64,000 nucleotides of DNA from Sphingomonadales bacterium 12-68-11 (GCA_002279825.1 NCCV01000001.1:62001-126000), one strand, 5' to 3'; positions 31,164 to 40,415 are shown, numbered from the stretch's first letter. The notes: generated by a model not told the origin, from the letters alone. A program made the numbers and translations.

Positions 31164-32051
31164 TCAAAGCGCGCTGCGATAGAGCGCCAGCAGGCGGCCC
31201 CACGCGCGGTCGGCCTCAGCCTGATTGTAGACCGGGCTGTCGGGCACGGTCCAACCGTGGTTGCCCTTGTAGACCTCGATCTCGGCCGGGCGCCCCGCGG
31301 CGGCGGCACCGGTCTTGAGCGTGTCCTTGTCGGTAGGGCGCTGCGCGTCGTCGTCCTGCGAAATCGCGATCAGATAGCTCGCCTGAGTCTGCGGGATCAG
31401 CTTGAGCGGCGAGGTCGGATCCTCGGCGTTCTGCGGATTGACCAGCCCGCCGCCGTGGAACGACGCCGCCGCCTTGACCCGGCCCGGCACCGCCGCCGCG
31501 GTGCGCACCGTGAACGGCCCGCCCATGCAGTAGCCCTGGTTGCCGATGCCCCTGGCGGTATCGACCGCAGCCTGCCGATCGAGCCAGGCGACGAGCGCCC
31601 TGGCGGTCTCCATCACGTTGGCATGGCTGTTCTGCTGCATCCACGGGCCGACTTTCTGGAAGCCCCCGTTGGCGCGGAAATCGTCGAAATCCTTGAACTG
31701 CGGCGCGGGCGCGCTGCGGTAGAACGGGTTGACCACCAGCACCGAGAAGCCCTCGGCGGCGAGGCGCCGGCCCATGACCTTCTTGGCGTCGCGCAGCCCG
31801 GCGATGTCGGGCCACAGGATCACCGCCGGATGCTTGCCGCTGGCGGGGTGGACGAAGAATGCGTCCATCGTGCCGCCGGGCGCCGGGAAGGAGACCATGT
31901 TCTCAGTGAGGCCACCCACCGATTCGGCTTTGACCGTGGTGCACGCGGCCAGCGTCGCCATCGCCCCGATGGCCGCGAACTGCCGCCGGTTGACCGCCGC
32001 CCCCTTGGAGACCGCGCTGCCCATTTCGTTCAACTGGTCCAGTTCACACAT
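31164..32051 (-). CDS. Tat-exported dienelactone hydrolase-family protein, paralogue
   Basis: A 295-residue protein with the same layout as its neighbour: the N terminus MCELDQLNEMG parallels MCDEQQLARMG, followed by a twin-arginine signal (VNRRQFAAIGAMATLAACTTV) that includes a lipobox-like LAAC, so it may be a Tat lipoprotein. The Cys nucleophile is in GYCMGGPFTV and the His in YKGNHGWTVPDSP. Start 32051 has GGAGGAGG upstream. The 95-bp gap permits an operon with the next gene. Confidence 0.85.
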   Translation of the reverse strand: MCELDQLNEMGSAVSKGAAVNRRQFAAIGAMATLAACTTVKAESVGGLTENMVSFPAPGGTMDAFFVHPASGKHPAVILWPDIAGLRDAKKVMGRRLAAEGFSVLVVNPFYRSAPAPQFKDFDDFRANGGFQKVGPWMQQNSHANVMETARALVAWLDRQAAVDTARGIGNQGYCMGGPFTVRTAAAVPGRVKAAASFHGGGLVNPQNAEDPTSPLKLIPQTQASYLIAISQDDDAQRPTDKDTLKTGAAAAGRPAEIEVYKGNHGWTVPDSPVYNQAEADRAWGRLLALYRSAL

Positions 32052-32278
32052 TCCGGCCTCCTCCAGGTTCCCATCCGCCGCCCAAGGATAGCGGATCATG
32101 GGGCAAGGTCCAGCGAGCCTTGCCAGCCTTTTCGCGGGCCCCGGACGCCGAACCCGAGCGTCAGCCGGGCGCGCCGGCCATGACGGGACACCCGGCGGGG
32201 GCGGAACGGACCGACGGCACCGGGATTACCATCCACGCCCGCTGCTGACGTGCGGCTTCCAACCCAAGGGATGACTCA

Positions 32279-33526
32279 GTGTACGGCGTCGAGCCTTATC
32301 ACGTGCTGCTGGCGGCGGCCGGAGCCAGCATCATCCTGGCCTCCTGGTTCCCCCGATTCCTGTCCGGGCGCGAGCCGGCAACCTCCGCGCTGCTGATCGT
32401 GCTGGGGCTGTGCACGTTCGCATTCGTCCCCGGGATGCCGGCCGTGCTCGACCCGGTCGAGGCCCCGCGGGGCTGGGAACTGGCCAGCGAAATGTGCCTG
32501 ATCGTCGGCCTGTTCGGGACCGGCCTGCGCATCGACCGGCTCGTCGGCAAAGCAGCGAGGGAGCCGACGATCCGGCTGCTGGCCATCGTCATGCCGCTGA
32601 CCATCGTCGCGGTGGCAGTGGTCGGCTGGGCCTTCGCCGGTTTGACGCTGGTCGGCGCGCTGCTCCTCGGCGCCATTCTGGCACCGACCGATCCCGTACT
32701 GGCGGGCGACGTGCAGGTCGGCCGGCCGCAGGAAGGCGGGGAACACCCGGTCAGATACGCGCTCACCACCGAGGCCGGGTTGAACGACGGCCTCGCATTT
32801 CCGTTCGTCCACCTGGGCATCCTGGCGGTCGCGGCCGGAGGGTTGACGGTGTGGGACACCGGCGAATGGCTGCTTCGCGACGTGGCCTACCGGGTGACGG
32901 TCGGCGCGCTGATCGGGCTGGGAGCGGGCTGGGGGCTCGGCAAAGTGCTGTTCGCGTGGCCGAAACAGAACGCGCTGTCGGAAACGGGTTCGGGAGTCGT
33001 CGCGCTGGCCGGCGTGCTCTTCGCTTACGGCTCGGCCGAGCTTCTCGAAGGCTACGGCTTCATTGCCGCGTTCACGGCCGGGGTGACCTTGCGCCGATCC
33101 GAATCGGAGCACGAGTTTCACCGCCGGCTGCACGACTTCACCGAGGCGCTCGAACACGCGCTGACCGCGCTCATCCTGCTGGCCATCGGCGCGGCGATCC
33201 CGGTGCTGTGGCCGCACTTTACTGCGGCCAATGCCCTCATCGGCATCGCCCTCGTCTTCGTTATTCGCCCGGTCCTGGGATGGTTCGCGCTGGCCGGCAC
33301 GATCCTGCGCGGGCGCGAGCGGGTGGTGGTGGCCTTCTACGGCATTCGCGGGATCGGTTCGGTCTACTACCTCGCCTATGCGGGGCACCACCTCGAGCTC
33401 GTCAACGAGTACGAGCTCTGGGCCACGGTCGCCTTCACCATCCTGCTGTCGGCGCTCGTCCACGGCCTCACCGCCGGCATCAGCGTGGAACGCGCCACGG
33501 GGGAAGCGGAGCAACGCCCTGCCTGA
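32279..33526 (+). CDS. Sodium/proton antiporter, CPA1 (NhaP-like) family
   Basis: A 415-residue protein with about twelve transmembrane segments. LLLGAILAPTDPVLAGDVQVG holds the ion-binding Asp pair region of CPA1 exchangers and TTEAGLNDGLAFPFVHLG the second conserved Asp. FYGIRGIGSVYYLAYA is a typical late helix. The start is GTG, preceded by AAGGGA. It exchanges Na+ or K+ for protons across the inner membrane. It has no evident link to neighbouring catabolic genes. Confidence 0.9.
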   Translation: MYGVEPYHVLLAAAGASIILASWFPRFLSGREPATSALLIVLGLCTFAFVPGMPAVLDPVEAPRGWELASEMCLIVGLFGTGLRIDRLVGKAAREPTIRLLAIVMPLTIVAVAVVGWAFAGLTLVGALLLGAILAPTDPVLAGDVQVGRPQEGGEHPVRYALTTEAGLNDGLAFPFVHLGILAVAAGGLTVWDTGEWLLRDVAYRVTVGALIGLGAGWGLGKVLFAWPKQNALSETGSGVVALAGVLFAYGSAELLEGYGFIAAFTAGVTLRRSESEHEFHRRLHDFTEALEHALTALILLAIGAAIPVLWPHFTAANALIGIALVFVIRPVLGWFALAGTILRGRERVVVAFYGIRGIGSVYYLAYAGHHLELVNEYELWATVAFTILLSALVHGLTAGISVERATGEAEQRPA

Positions 33527-33547
33527 AGGCGCCCCGGCCGGGGAGGA

Positions 33548-34471
33548 TCAGGTCAGGTCGTCGAGCTTGATCAGCAGGCCCGCCTCGGCATCGCGCATCG
33601 CCTTGCGGCGCAGCTCCTCGATGCGCAACCGCCCCTCCGGGGCCTGTTCCACCGGCAGCGCGGCCATGACCGCGGCGTGGGCTTCCTCGAAGTCCGGGCC
33701 GTGCTCGGGGTGAGTCAGGATCAACCCGCGCTGCGCGGTCATGCCGGCGAGAATCTTGGTGCCGACTTCATAGGGGTCCATGCCTTCCTCGAACGCCGTG
33801 CCGAACTGTTCGAGGGCCTCCCGGGGTACGTCGGGAAAGCCGCTTTCGCCGATGCCTTCGGGGCGCTTCAGGGCGCTGGCCCAGGCGTTGGTGCGGGTCA
33901 ACGCCGGGCAGCACAGCGAGCAGCCGATGCCGTGCGGGGCGAGGTTGTAGCGTAGCGACTCCGTCAACCCGCGCACCGCGAATTTGCTGGCGGTGTAGAT
34001 GCCGGCCTGCGGCCCCGGTAGGAACGCCGCCATCGAGGCGACGTTGACGACGTGGCGCCGGCCGCTCGCCGCCTTGAGCTTGGGCAGGAAGCTGACCAGC
34101 CCGTTGACCACCCCGCCGAAGTTGACCCCCATGATCCAGTCGTAATCGGCGTAGCTCGCCTCGTCGGTCGGCCCGAACACCGAGACCCCGGCATTGTTGA
34201 CCAGCACGTGGACCGCGCCGAAATGCCGCTCGACCTGGTCGGCCACTTCGGTAAATCGCGCGCGATCGGTCACGTCGAGTTTGACGAACAGCGGCTGGTC
34301 ATAGCCCTTGGCCGCGAACCATTCGGCGGTGCGGCGGCGGTCCTCGTCGTTGCGGTAGCTGAGCGCCAGCTTCATGCCCGCATCGGCGAACGCCTGCGCC
34401 ACGCCCAGCCCGATGCCGGTGACAGCGCCGGTCACGAAGGCGACGCGGCCTTCCCACGGTCTCTCGCTCAC
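33548..34471 (-). CDS. Short-chain dehydrogenase/reductase
   Basis: A 307-residue classical-type SDR: cofactor motif VAFVTGAVTGIGLGVAQAF, structural NNAGVSVFG and catalytic YTASKFAVRG (Tyr-x3-Lys). The C-terminal extension beyond the core is about 50 residues. The start is GTG. It is divergent from the SnoaL-like gene at 34543; the 71-bp spacer has GATTATC and CGTTAGG elements, both also present ahead of the aldehyde dehydrogenase gene. Substrate unknown. Confidence 0.88.
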   Translation of the reverse strand: MSERPWEGRVAFVTGAVTGIGLGVAQAFADAGMKLALSYRNDEDRRRTAEWFAAKGYDQPLFVKLDVTDRARFTEVADQVERHFGAVHVLVNNAGVSVFGPTDEASYADYDWIMGVNFGGVVNGLVSFLPKLKAASGRRHVVNVASMAAFLPGPQAGIYTASKFAVRGLTESLRYNLAPHGIGCSLCCPALTRTNAWASALKRPEGIGESGFPDVPREALEQFGTAFEEGMDPYEVGTKILAGMTAQRGLILTHPEHGPDFEEAHAAVMAALPVEQAPEGRLRIEELRRKAMRDAEAGLLIKLDDLT

Positions 34472-34542
34472 GGTCGAATCCCTCTCGCCAAGATTATCAC
34501 GGTCGTTAGGGTTGCATAAAACCTATCCGGGAGAGTCGATCA

Positions 34543-35241
34543 ATGAGTGATGTCGATGCGCGCCTCGCCGCGCTGGAGCACCGCGTTGGCGAGCTGGAAG
34601 ACGTCAACGCGATCCGCCGCCTGCACTGGGCTTATGGCTACTACATCGATTTCAACCGGCCCGAAGAGGTCGCGGACCTGTTCGCCGAGGACGGCGTGGT
34701 GGTGTTCCTGAGCGGCGAATACGTCGGCCGCGCGGGGGTGATCCGGCTCTATGGGGACTGGATCGCCGGGCGCTTCACCGGCGGCAAGCCCGGCCCGGTC
34801 GACGGGCTGCTGCTCGACCATTTCCAGATGCAGGACGTGATCACCGTCGCGCCCGACCGGCAGACCGCCAAGGGCCGATTCCGGGGCATGCTGTTCGGCG
34901 GCTGGCACGACGATTTCCAGGACACGCGCGAAGAGATGATGCCGCAGCAGTTCATGGAAGCGGGCATTTACGAGAACGACTACGTCCGCGAAGGCGGGGT
35001 GTGGAAGATCAAGCGGCTCGACTACAAGATGCAGTGGCAGGGCAATTACGAGGACGGCTGGGCGCACACTACCGCGCACCTCCAGCCGGCCGAAAAGCTC
35101 TATCCCGAAGACCCGCTCGGCCCCGACCGGCTGCTCCCCGCAAGCGAGATCCGCAAGACCTGGCCCTATCGCAGCGACGTGCCGATGCACTTCGCGCATC
35201 CTAAGTTCGGGGCGTTGCTCGCGGGGCAGGAGAAGGCGTGA
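34543..35241 (+). CDS. SnoaL/NTF2-fold protein
   Basis: A protein of 232 residues with an N-terminal coiled segment (LAALEHRVGELEDVNAIRRLHWAYGYYID) and an NTF2-like core (ADLFAEDGVVVFLSGEYVGRAGVIRLYGDW, YENDYVREGGVWKIKRLDYKMQW), a fold used by small dehydratases, isomerases and ring-hydroxylase beta subunits. GGGAGAG precedes the ATG. It is coupled by GTGA to a second SnoaL-like gene and lies just before the LigW-like decarboxylase gene. Confidence 0.8.
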   Translation: MSDVDARLAALEHRVGELEDVNAIRRLHWAYGYYIDFNRPEEVADLFAEDGVVVFLSGEYVGRAGVIRLYGDWIAGRFTGGKPGPVDGLLLDHFQMQDVITVAPDRQTAKGRFRGMLFGGWHDDFQDTREEMMPQQFMEAGIYENDYVREGGVWKIKRLDYKMQWQGNYEDGWAHTTAHLQPAEKLYPEDPLGPDRLLPASEIRKTWPYRSDVPMHFAHPKFGALLAGQEKA

Positions 35242-35699
35242 GGCCTGCCGCCGGGGCGCTGCCGTGGGCCCCGGGAGCGCCGCCGTTCGACCCGCGCGAT
35301 ACCTCCGCTCGCGGCTCGCTGACCCCGCGCCAGGTCGCCGAACGGTTCATCCAGCTATTCTACGTCGAGGACAATCCGACCGACGCCTTCACCTGCTGGG
35401 TCCACCCCGATTACATCCAGCATAACCCCAACGCGCCGACCGGACGCGACGCGACGCTGGCGATGATGCAGGCCAGCATGGCGCGGCTGCCCGATCTCAG
35501 CCACGCGGTGCAACGGGTCGTCTGGGGCGACGCGGATCTCGTCGCGGTCCACTTCCACTTCGTGCGCGAGGCCGATACCCGCGGTTACGCGATCATCGAC
35601 ATCCTGCGGATCGAGGGCGGCTACATTGTCGAGCACTGGGACGTGATGCAGGACGTGCCCGATCCGGCGACCAGTCGGAACGGCAACGGGATGTTCTAG
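35238..35699 (+). CDS. SnoaL-like polyketide-cyclase-type protein
   Basis: A 153-residue SnoaL-fold protein: VAERFIQLFYVEDNPTDAFTCWVHPDYIQHNPNAPTGRDATLAMM and HFVREADTRGYAIIDILRIEGGYIVEHWDVMQDV are typical. The His/Asp residues in YIQHNP and EHWDVMQ line the usual active-site pocket. The GTG start overlaps the upstream stop. Members often act on small polar compounds; the substrate is unknown. It precedes the LigW-like gene by 27 bp. Confidence 0.82.
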   Translation: MRPAAGALPWAPGAPPFDPRDTSARGSLTPRQVAERFIQLFYVEDNPTDAFTCWVHPDYIQHNPNAPTGRDATLAMMQASMARLPDLSHAVQRVVWGDADLVAVHFHFVREADTRGYAIIDILRIEGGYIVEHWDVMQDVPDPATSRNGNGMF

Positions 35700-35726
35700 C
35701 TGGGCAATCCGGCAACAGGGGGGACG

Positions 35727-36860
35727 ATGGCAAAGCTAGCCGATGGCAGCGAGAAGGGCCTCAAAGGGCACTTCGAGGAGGACTTCAGCCACCGCACGCG
35801 GATCGGGCTGGCGCCGCGCTCCGGCTTTATCGACCGCAATGCGCCTTACAAGCGGATCGCCACCGAAGAGGCGTGGACTTTCCCCGCGCTGGTCAAGGCG
35901 CAAGTCGAGTATCTTGAAAGCGGCCAGGCGGCCGGCGACGACAGCCTGAAGATGGCTGGCATGTTCGCGAAGATGCCGAGCTTGCAGGCGATGCTCCAGG
36001 ATCTCGGCGACTTGCGCCTCGCGCATATGGACGAGTTCGGCATCGACCGGCAGCTCCTGCTGCTGACCGCCCCCGGCGTGCAGGTGGTGCGGCCAGGCGA
36101 AGGCACCGCCCTCGCCCGCGAAGCCAACGACATCGCCGCCGAAGCCTGCGCGCGCCACCCCGACCGCTTCTCCGCGCTCGCCGCGTTCGATCCGCGCGAC
36201 GTGACAGGATCGGTCAAGGAGATCGAGCGGGCTACGGGCACGCTGAAGCTGAACGGCGCGGTGCTCAATTCGCATTTCCAGGGTCGCTACATCGACGAGG
36301 AGGAGTACTTTCCGATCCTCGAGGCGCTCGAGGCCACGGACGCCGCGCTCTACATCCACCCGACCGCGCCGTTCAATGCGCCGCATTACGAGACGCGCGG
36401 GTTCTTCGGCGCGCTCGCGGGGTTCCCGCACGATGTGTGGCTGCACACGATGGGGCTGGTGTTCTCCGGCGCGTTCGACCGCTTCCCGAAGCTCAAGCTG
36501 GTGATCGGGCACCTAGGGGAAGGCCTGCCGGTGCACCTCTACCGGTTCGACTGGATGCAGGGCAACGCCGACGGGCGCCAGCACTTACGCGGCGGAGCGC
36601 AGGTCAAGCTCAAGCACCCGGTCAGCCACTACTTCAAGACCAACATCTGGATCACCACCAGCGGGTGCGCGTGGGAGCCGGCGATCCGCTTCTGCATCGA
36701 CGTGATGGGGCCCGAGCGCGTGCTCTACGCGATGGACTATCCCTACCAGCAGTCGAGCGACGAAGTCGCCGCCTACGACCGCATGAAGCTGACGCCGGAC
36801 GAGAAGAAACTGCTGATGCAGGACAACGCCGAGCGGGTGTTCAATCTGCCGCGCGGGTAA
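35727..36860 (+). CDS. LigW-like metal-dependent decarboxylase (amidohydrolase superfamily)
   Basis: A 377-residue protein that follows the pattern of 5-carboxyvanillate decarboxylase (LigW) and related 2,6-dihydroxybenzoate decarboxylases: Glu in KRIATEEAW replaces the usual HxH, NSHFQGRYIDEEEYF, LYIHPTAPF (metal His), VIGHLGEGLP (His) and VLYAMDYPYQ (metal Asp) occur in order, and CAWEPAIRFCIDVMGPERV is close to the LigW segment recalled. An N-terminal extension of about 40 residues precedes the core. 5-Carboxyvanillate is a plausible substrate, but other hydroxybenzoates cannot be excluded. Confidence 0.75.
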   Translation: MAKLADGSEKGLKGHFEEDFSHRTRIGLAPRSGFIDRNAPYKRIATEEAWTFPALVKAQVEYLESGQAAGDDSLKMAGMFAKMPSLQAMLQDLGDLRLAHMDEFGIDRQLLLLTAPGVQVVRPGEGTALAREANDIAAEACARHPDRFSALAAFDPRDVTGSVKEIERATGTLKLNGAVLNSHFQGRYIDEEEYFPILEALEATDAALYIHPTAPFNAPHYETRGFFGALAGFPHDVWLHTMGLVFSGAFDRFPKLKLVIGHLGEGLPVHLYRFDWMQGNADGRQHLRGGAQVKLKHPVSHYFKTNIWITTSGCAWEPAIRFCIDVMGPERVLYAMDYPYQQSSDEVAAYDRMKLTPDEKKLLMQDNAERVFNLPRG

Positions 36861-36861
36861 T

Positions 36862-36885
36862 CCCCCTCCCGCTTGCGGGAGGGGG
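36862..36885. terminator. GC-rich hairpin between convergent genes
   Basis: A hairpin of arms CCCCCTCCCGC-like and GCGGGAGGGGG with a TT loop sits in the 31-bp gap between the convergent LigW-like and MetE-like genes. It has no T-run on the plus strand but could serve both directions as a transcription barrier. Confidence 0.5.
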
Positions 36886-36891
36886 AAGAGT

Positions 36892-38001
36892 TCAGCCCCA
36901 AACCTCGGCAGCCACGTCCTCGACCAGGCCGATCTTGTCGGCCTGCTGCTGGAAGCTGATGTCGTTGCCGTGGACGGTGCTGGCGAAGCCGCACTGCGGG
37001 CTGAGCGCGAGCTGGTCGATGTCGGCGAACTTGTTCGCTTCTTCGATGCGGCGCTTGATGTCGTCCTTGGTCTCGAGCTCGCCGAGCTTGGTGGTGACCA
37101 GGCCGAGCACCACGGTCTTGCCCTTGGGCAGGAACCGCAGCGGGGCGAAGTCGCCCGAGCGCGGATCATCGTATTCGAGGAAGAAGGCGTCGATGTCGAG
37201 CTCGTTGAACATGATCTCGGCGACCGGTTCGTACCCGCCCTCGGCGGCCCAGCTCGAGCGGAAGTTACCGCGGCAGAGGTGTATGGCCTTGATCATGTCG
37301 GCCGGCGCGGAGGCGAAGCTGTCATTGATCAGCTTGGCGTACTGGCGGGTGGTGGCATCGGGATCCATGCCGCGCTTGACCGCGTCGGCGCGCTGCTCGT
37401 CGTCGCACAGATAGGCGAGGTTGGTATCGTCCATCTGCACGTAGCGGCAGCCGGCCTGGGCGAGGCTGTCGACTTCGGCGCGGTAGGCGGCGGCGACGTC
37501 GGCGTAGAATTCGTCCATCGTCGGATAAACGTCCTCGGGAATGCCCGAGCGGCCGGCGCGGAAGTGCAGCATCGACGGGCTGGGGATCGCCACTTTGGGC
37601 GTCTCGGTGACCTTGGACGCGAGGAACTGGTAGTCGGCGAGCTGGATCGGCTTCACGTGCTCGATCTTGCCGGTGATCACCATCACCGGCGGGGCGAACG
37701 AGACGTCCTTGCCGGCATCGTTCTTGAACGCCTTGTTGAGCCCGCCGCGCTCCTCGACCCCGGAGAGCTGGAGCAGGAAGTCGGTGTGGAAGAAGTAGCG
37801 GCGAAATTCGCCGTCGGTGATGGCCTTGAGGCCGAGGCCTTCCTGCCAGGTGACGAGTTCGGCGATCGCCTCGTCCTCGATGGCACGGAGCGCGGCGTAG
37901 TCGATGTTCCCGGCGGCACGGTGCTCGCGCGCTTCGATTACGGTGCGCGGACGGAGGAACGAGCCGACATGGTCGGCGCGGGACGGCAGCTTGGTCGGCA
38001 T
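36892..38001 (-). CDS. MetE-like cobalamin-independent methyltransferase (C-terminal domain type)
   Basis: A 369-residue single-barrel protein of the MetE C-terminal family. RADHVGSFLRP opens the barrel; zinc ligands are suggested by His and Cys in KAIHLCRGNFRSS and Cys in LSPQCGFAST. MQMDDTNLAYL-type and GLVTTKLGELETKDDIKRRIEEA segments match stand-alone MetE-like proteins. LigM-type O-demethylation makes 5-methyltetrahydrofolate, and a MetE-like enzyme could pass the methyl on; this is inference from shared neighbourhood. The start at 38001 gives the usual MPTKLPSRADHVGSF. Confidence 0.8.
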   Translation of the reverse strand: MPTKLPSRADHVGSFLRPRTVIEAREHRAAGNIDYAALRAIEDEAIAELVTWQEGLGLKAITDGEFRRYFFHTDFLLQLSGVEERGGLNKAFKNDAGKDVSFAPPVMVITGKIEHVKPIQLADYQFLASKVTETPKVAIPSPSMLHFRAGRSGIPEDVYPTMDEFYADVAAAYRAEVDSLAQAGCRYVQMDDTNLAYLCDDEQRADAVKRGMDPDATTRQYAKLINDSFASAPADMIKAIHLCRGNFRSSWAAEGGYEPVAEIMFNELDIDAFFLEYDDPRSGDFAPLRFLPKGKTVVLGLVTTKLGELETKDDIKRRIEEANKFADIDQLALSPQCGFASTVHGNDISFQQQADKIGLVEDVAAEVWG

Positions 38002-38210
38002 GGGACTGTCCTGTCTGGCAAAGATGGGTGCAGAGCCAGCATCATAGCGCGGGCTCGCGCTCTTCTGACGCCGCTCCCATAGGCCAGGACGGGGCGCCGC
38101 CGCAACGGCAATCCGCGCCGCGCGCATCGCTTGACCGGCCGGATCGGGTAATCGTAAGTCTTGCATACAATCGCGATCGCCCGCCAAGGGCGACGCCGGG
38201 AGGGATGCCG

Positions 38211-40406
38211 ATGAAACTGCCCCAATGGAGCGCGACGCGGAGCGCGATGTGGATCGCCGCCGCTTGCGCCGCGCTGTCGCTAGCCGGTTGCACCCGCTAC
38301 GCCGAAGACCCGTCAGGCGGCATCGACGCGGCGCAGCTTGCCGCGGCCGCCGCCGATCCCGCCAACTGGCTCACCTACGGCCGCGACTATGCCGAGCAGC
38401 GCTTCAGCCCGCTGGACCAGATCGACGCGGGCAACGTGGACGGCCTGGGTCTCGCGTGGTTCGCCGATCTCGACACCGCGCGCGGGCAGGAAGGCACCCC
38501 GCTGGTCATCGACGGCAAGATCTACATCACCACCGCCTGGAGCAAGGTGAAGGCCTATGATGCCGCCAGCGGCGCGCCGTTGTGGCAATACGACCCCAAG
38601 GTTCCCGGCGAAACCGGGCCCAAGGCGTGCTGCGACGTGGTCAACCGCGGCCTCGCCGCCTGGGGCGACAAGCTGTATCTCGGCACCCTCGACGGGCGGC
38701 TGGTCGCGCTCGACCGCGCGACCGGCAAGCAGGCGTGGTCGGTGGTCACGGTCGACCAAGCTCAGTCCTACACGATCACCGGTGCCCCGCGCGTGATCGA
38801 CGGCAAGGTGATCATCGGCAACAGCGGCGCCGAGTTCGGAGTGCGCGGCTACGTCACGGCCTACGATGCCGAGAGCGGCAAGCAGCTGTGGCGGTTCTAC
38901 ACCGTCCCCGGTGCGCCCGAAGAGGCAGCGGACGAGCCCGCATACCTCAAGAAGGCGCGCGCGACCTGGAACGGCGAGTTCTGGAAGCTGGGCGGCGGCG
39001 GCACGGTGTGGGACGCGATGGCCTACGACCCCGAGCTCGACCTGCTCTACATCGGGGTCGGCAACGGATCCCCTTGGAACCAGGCCTATCGCTCGCCGGG
39101 CGGGGGCGACAATCTCTACCTCTCGTCGATCGTCGCGATCCGGCCCGAGACCGGCGAATACGTCTGGCACTACCAGGAGACCCCCGGCGAGACCTGGGAC
39201 TTCACCGCCACCCAGCACATCATACTGGCCGAACTCGAGATCGGCGGGACCATGCGCAAGGTGCTGATGCAGGCGCCCAAAAATGGGTTCTTCTACGTGC
39301 TCGATCGCGCCACCGGCGAGCTGATCTCGGCCAAGAACTACGTGCCGCAGAACTGGACCAGCGGGATCGACATGACGACCGGCCGCCCGATCGTGCGGCC
39401 CGAGGCGCGCTTCGACCTGACCGGCCAGCCGTTCGTCGGTTCTCCCGGCGCGGGCGGCGGCCATTCCTGGCACCCGATGGCGTTCAATCCGGCGGAGGGG
39501 CTGGTCTACATTCCCGCGATCGAGGCGGCGTTCCCCTATTTCCCCGAGGCCGGGTGGAAGCCCGATCCCAACAGGGGCATGAATACCGGGATCGACCTGT
39601 CCGCCGGGTCGATGCCCGCCGACGCGGCCGTGCGCGCGGGCGCCGCCGCCGCCACCAAAGGCGCGCTCATCGCCTGGGACCCGGTCACCCAGACCGAGCG
39701 CTGGCGCGTGCCCTACCCCGGCCCGTGGAACGGCGGCGTGCTGGCGACCGGCGGGGGGCTGGTGTTCCAGGGCAACGGCATGGGCAACCTGGTCGCCTAC
39801 ACCGCCAGGGACGGCAAGGAGCTGTGGCGGTTCGCCGCGCAGACCGGGATCATCGCCCCGCCGATCACTTATAGCGTGGCCGGCGAGCAGTACGTCGCGG
39901 TGCTCGCCGGCTGGGGAGGGGTCTGGCCGCTGTCGCCGGGCGGCATCCTGTCGGAACAGGCCGGGCCGATGCCCAACGTGTCGCGGCTGCTGGTGTTCAA
40001 GCTCGGCGGCAGCGCCAAGTTGCCGCCGGCGCCGCCGCTGAACCGCCGCCCGCTCGACCCGCCGCCGTTCCGCGGCACCGCGGCGCAAGTCGCTTCCGGC
40101 GGCTACGACTTCGGGCGCTACTGCAGCCAGTGCCACAACGACGCCGCGATGGGCTCGACGGTATTGCCCGACTTGCGGCGCAGCGCCGCGCTCGAAAGCG
40201 AATCGGGCTGGAGAGCGATCGTCCACGACGGAGCCCTCAAGGACAACGGCATGGTCGGCTTCGCGCCCTCGCTCAGCCGGGCGCGGGTGGAGGCGGTGCG
40301 CCAATACGTGATCAAGCGCGCCAACGAGGACAAGGCGCTCGAAAATGCCCGGCCGGCGCAGGCCCGAGCGGGCACTGGCAAGCCGGCGCGGCGGACGTTA
40401 TCGTAA
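38211..40406 (+). CDS. PQQ-dependent quinohaemoprotein alcohol dehydrogenase, lipoprotein
   Basis: A 731-residue periplasmic dehydrogenase: a signal with lipobox LAGC (Cys27), an eight-bladed PQQ propeller (WLTYGRDYAEQRFSPLDQI, vicinal Cys pair in KACCDVVNRG, GGGGTVWDAMAYDPELDLLYIGVGNGSPW) and a C-terminal cytochrome c domain with haem motif CSQCH (about residue 640). It would oxidise an alcohol and pass electrons to the respiratory chain. ATG 38211 is chosen because GGGAGGG lies six bases upstream; ATG 38205 abuts it. An aldehyde dehydrogenase gene follows on the same strand. The alcohol is unknown. Confidence 0.9.
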   Translation: MKLPQWSATRSAMWIAAACAALSLAGCTRYAEDPSGGIDAAQLAAAAADPANWLTYGRDYAEQRFSPLDQIDAGNVDGLGLAWFADLDTARGQEGTPLVIDGKIYITTAWSKVKAYDAASGAPLWQYDPKVPGETGPKACCDVVNRGLAAWGDKLYLGTLDGRLVALDRATGKQAWSVVTVDQAQSYTITGAPRVIDGKVIIGNSGAEFGVRGYVTAYDAESGKQLWRFYTVPGAPEEAADEPAYLKKARATWNGEFWKLGGGGTVWDAMAYDPELDLLYIGVGNGSPWNQAYRSPGGGDNLYLSSIVAIRPETGEYVWHYQETPGETWDFTATQHIILAELEIGGTMRKVLMQAPKNGFFYVLDRATGELISAKNYVPQNWTSGIDMTTGRPIVRPEARFDLTGQPFVGSPGAGGGHSWHPMAFNPAEGLVYIPAIEAAFPYFPEAGWKPDPNRGMNTGIDLSAGSMPADAAVRAGAAAATKGALIAWDPVTQTERWRVPYPGPWNGGVLATGGGLVFQGNGMGNLVAYTARDGKELWRFAAQTGIIAPPITYSVAGEQYVAVLAGWGGVWPLSPGGILSEQAGPMPNVSRLLVFKLGGSAKLPPAPPLNRRPLDPPPFRGTAAQVASGGYDFGRYCSQCHNDAAMGSTVLPDLRRSAALESESGWRAIVHDGALKDNGMVGFAPSLSRARVEAVRQYVIKRANEDKALENARPAQARAGTGKPARRTLS

Positions 40407-40415
40407 CGCACGTTA
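40396..40415. promoter_or_regulatory. Alternating CGTTA/TAACG sites before the aldehyde dehydrogenase gene
   Basis: CGTTA (40396-40400), TAACG (40404-40408) and CGTTA (40411-40415) alternate with spacers TCG and CA, making two overlapping palindromes. They cover the stop codon of the PQQ dehydrogenase and lie about 80 bp before the aldehyde dehydrogenase ATG. This is a possible operator, seen by eye only. Confidence 0.35.

Noticed and set aside
38313..40304. Long minus-strand frame opposite the PQQ dehydrogenase
   Set aside because: Shadow of a clear quinohaemoprotein gene; its protein is Arg/Gly/His-rich and lacks any domain.
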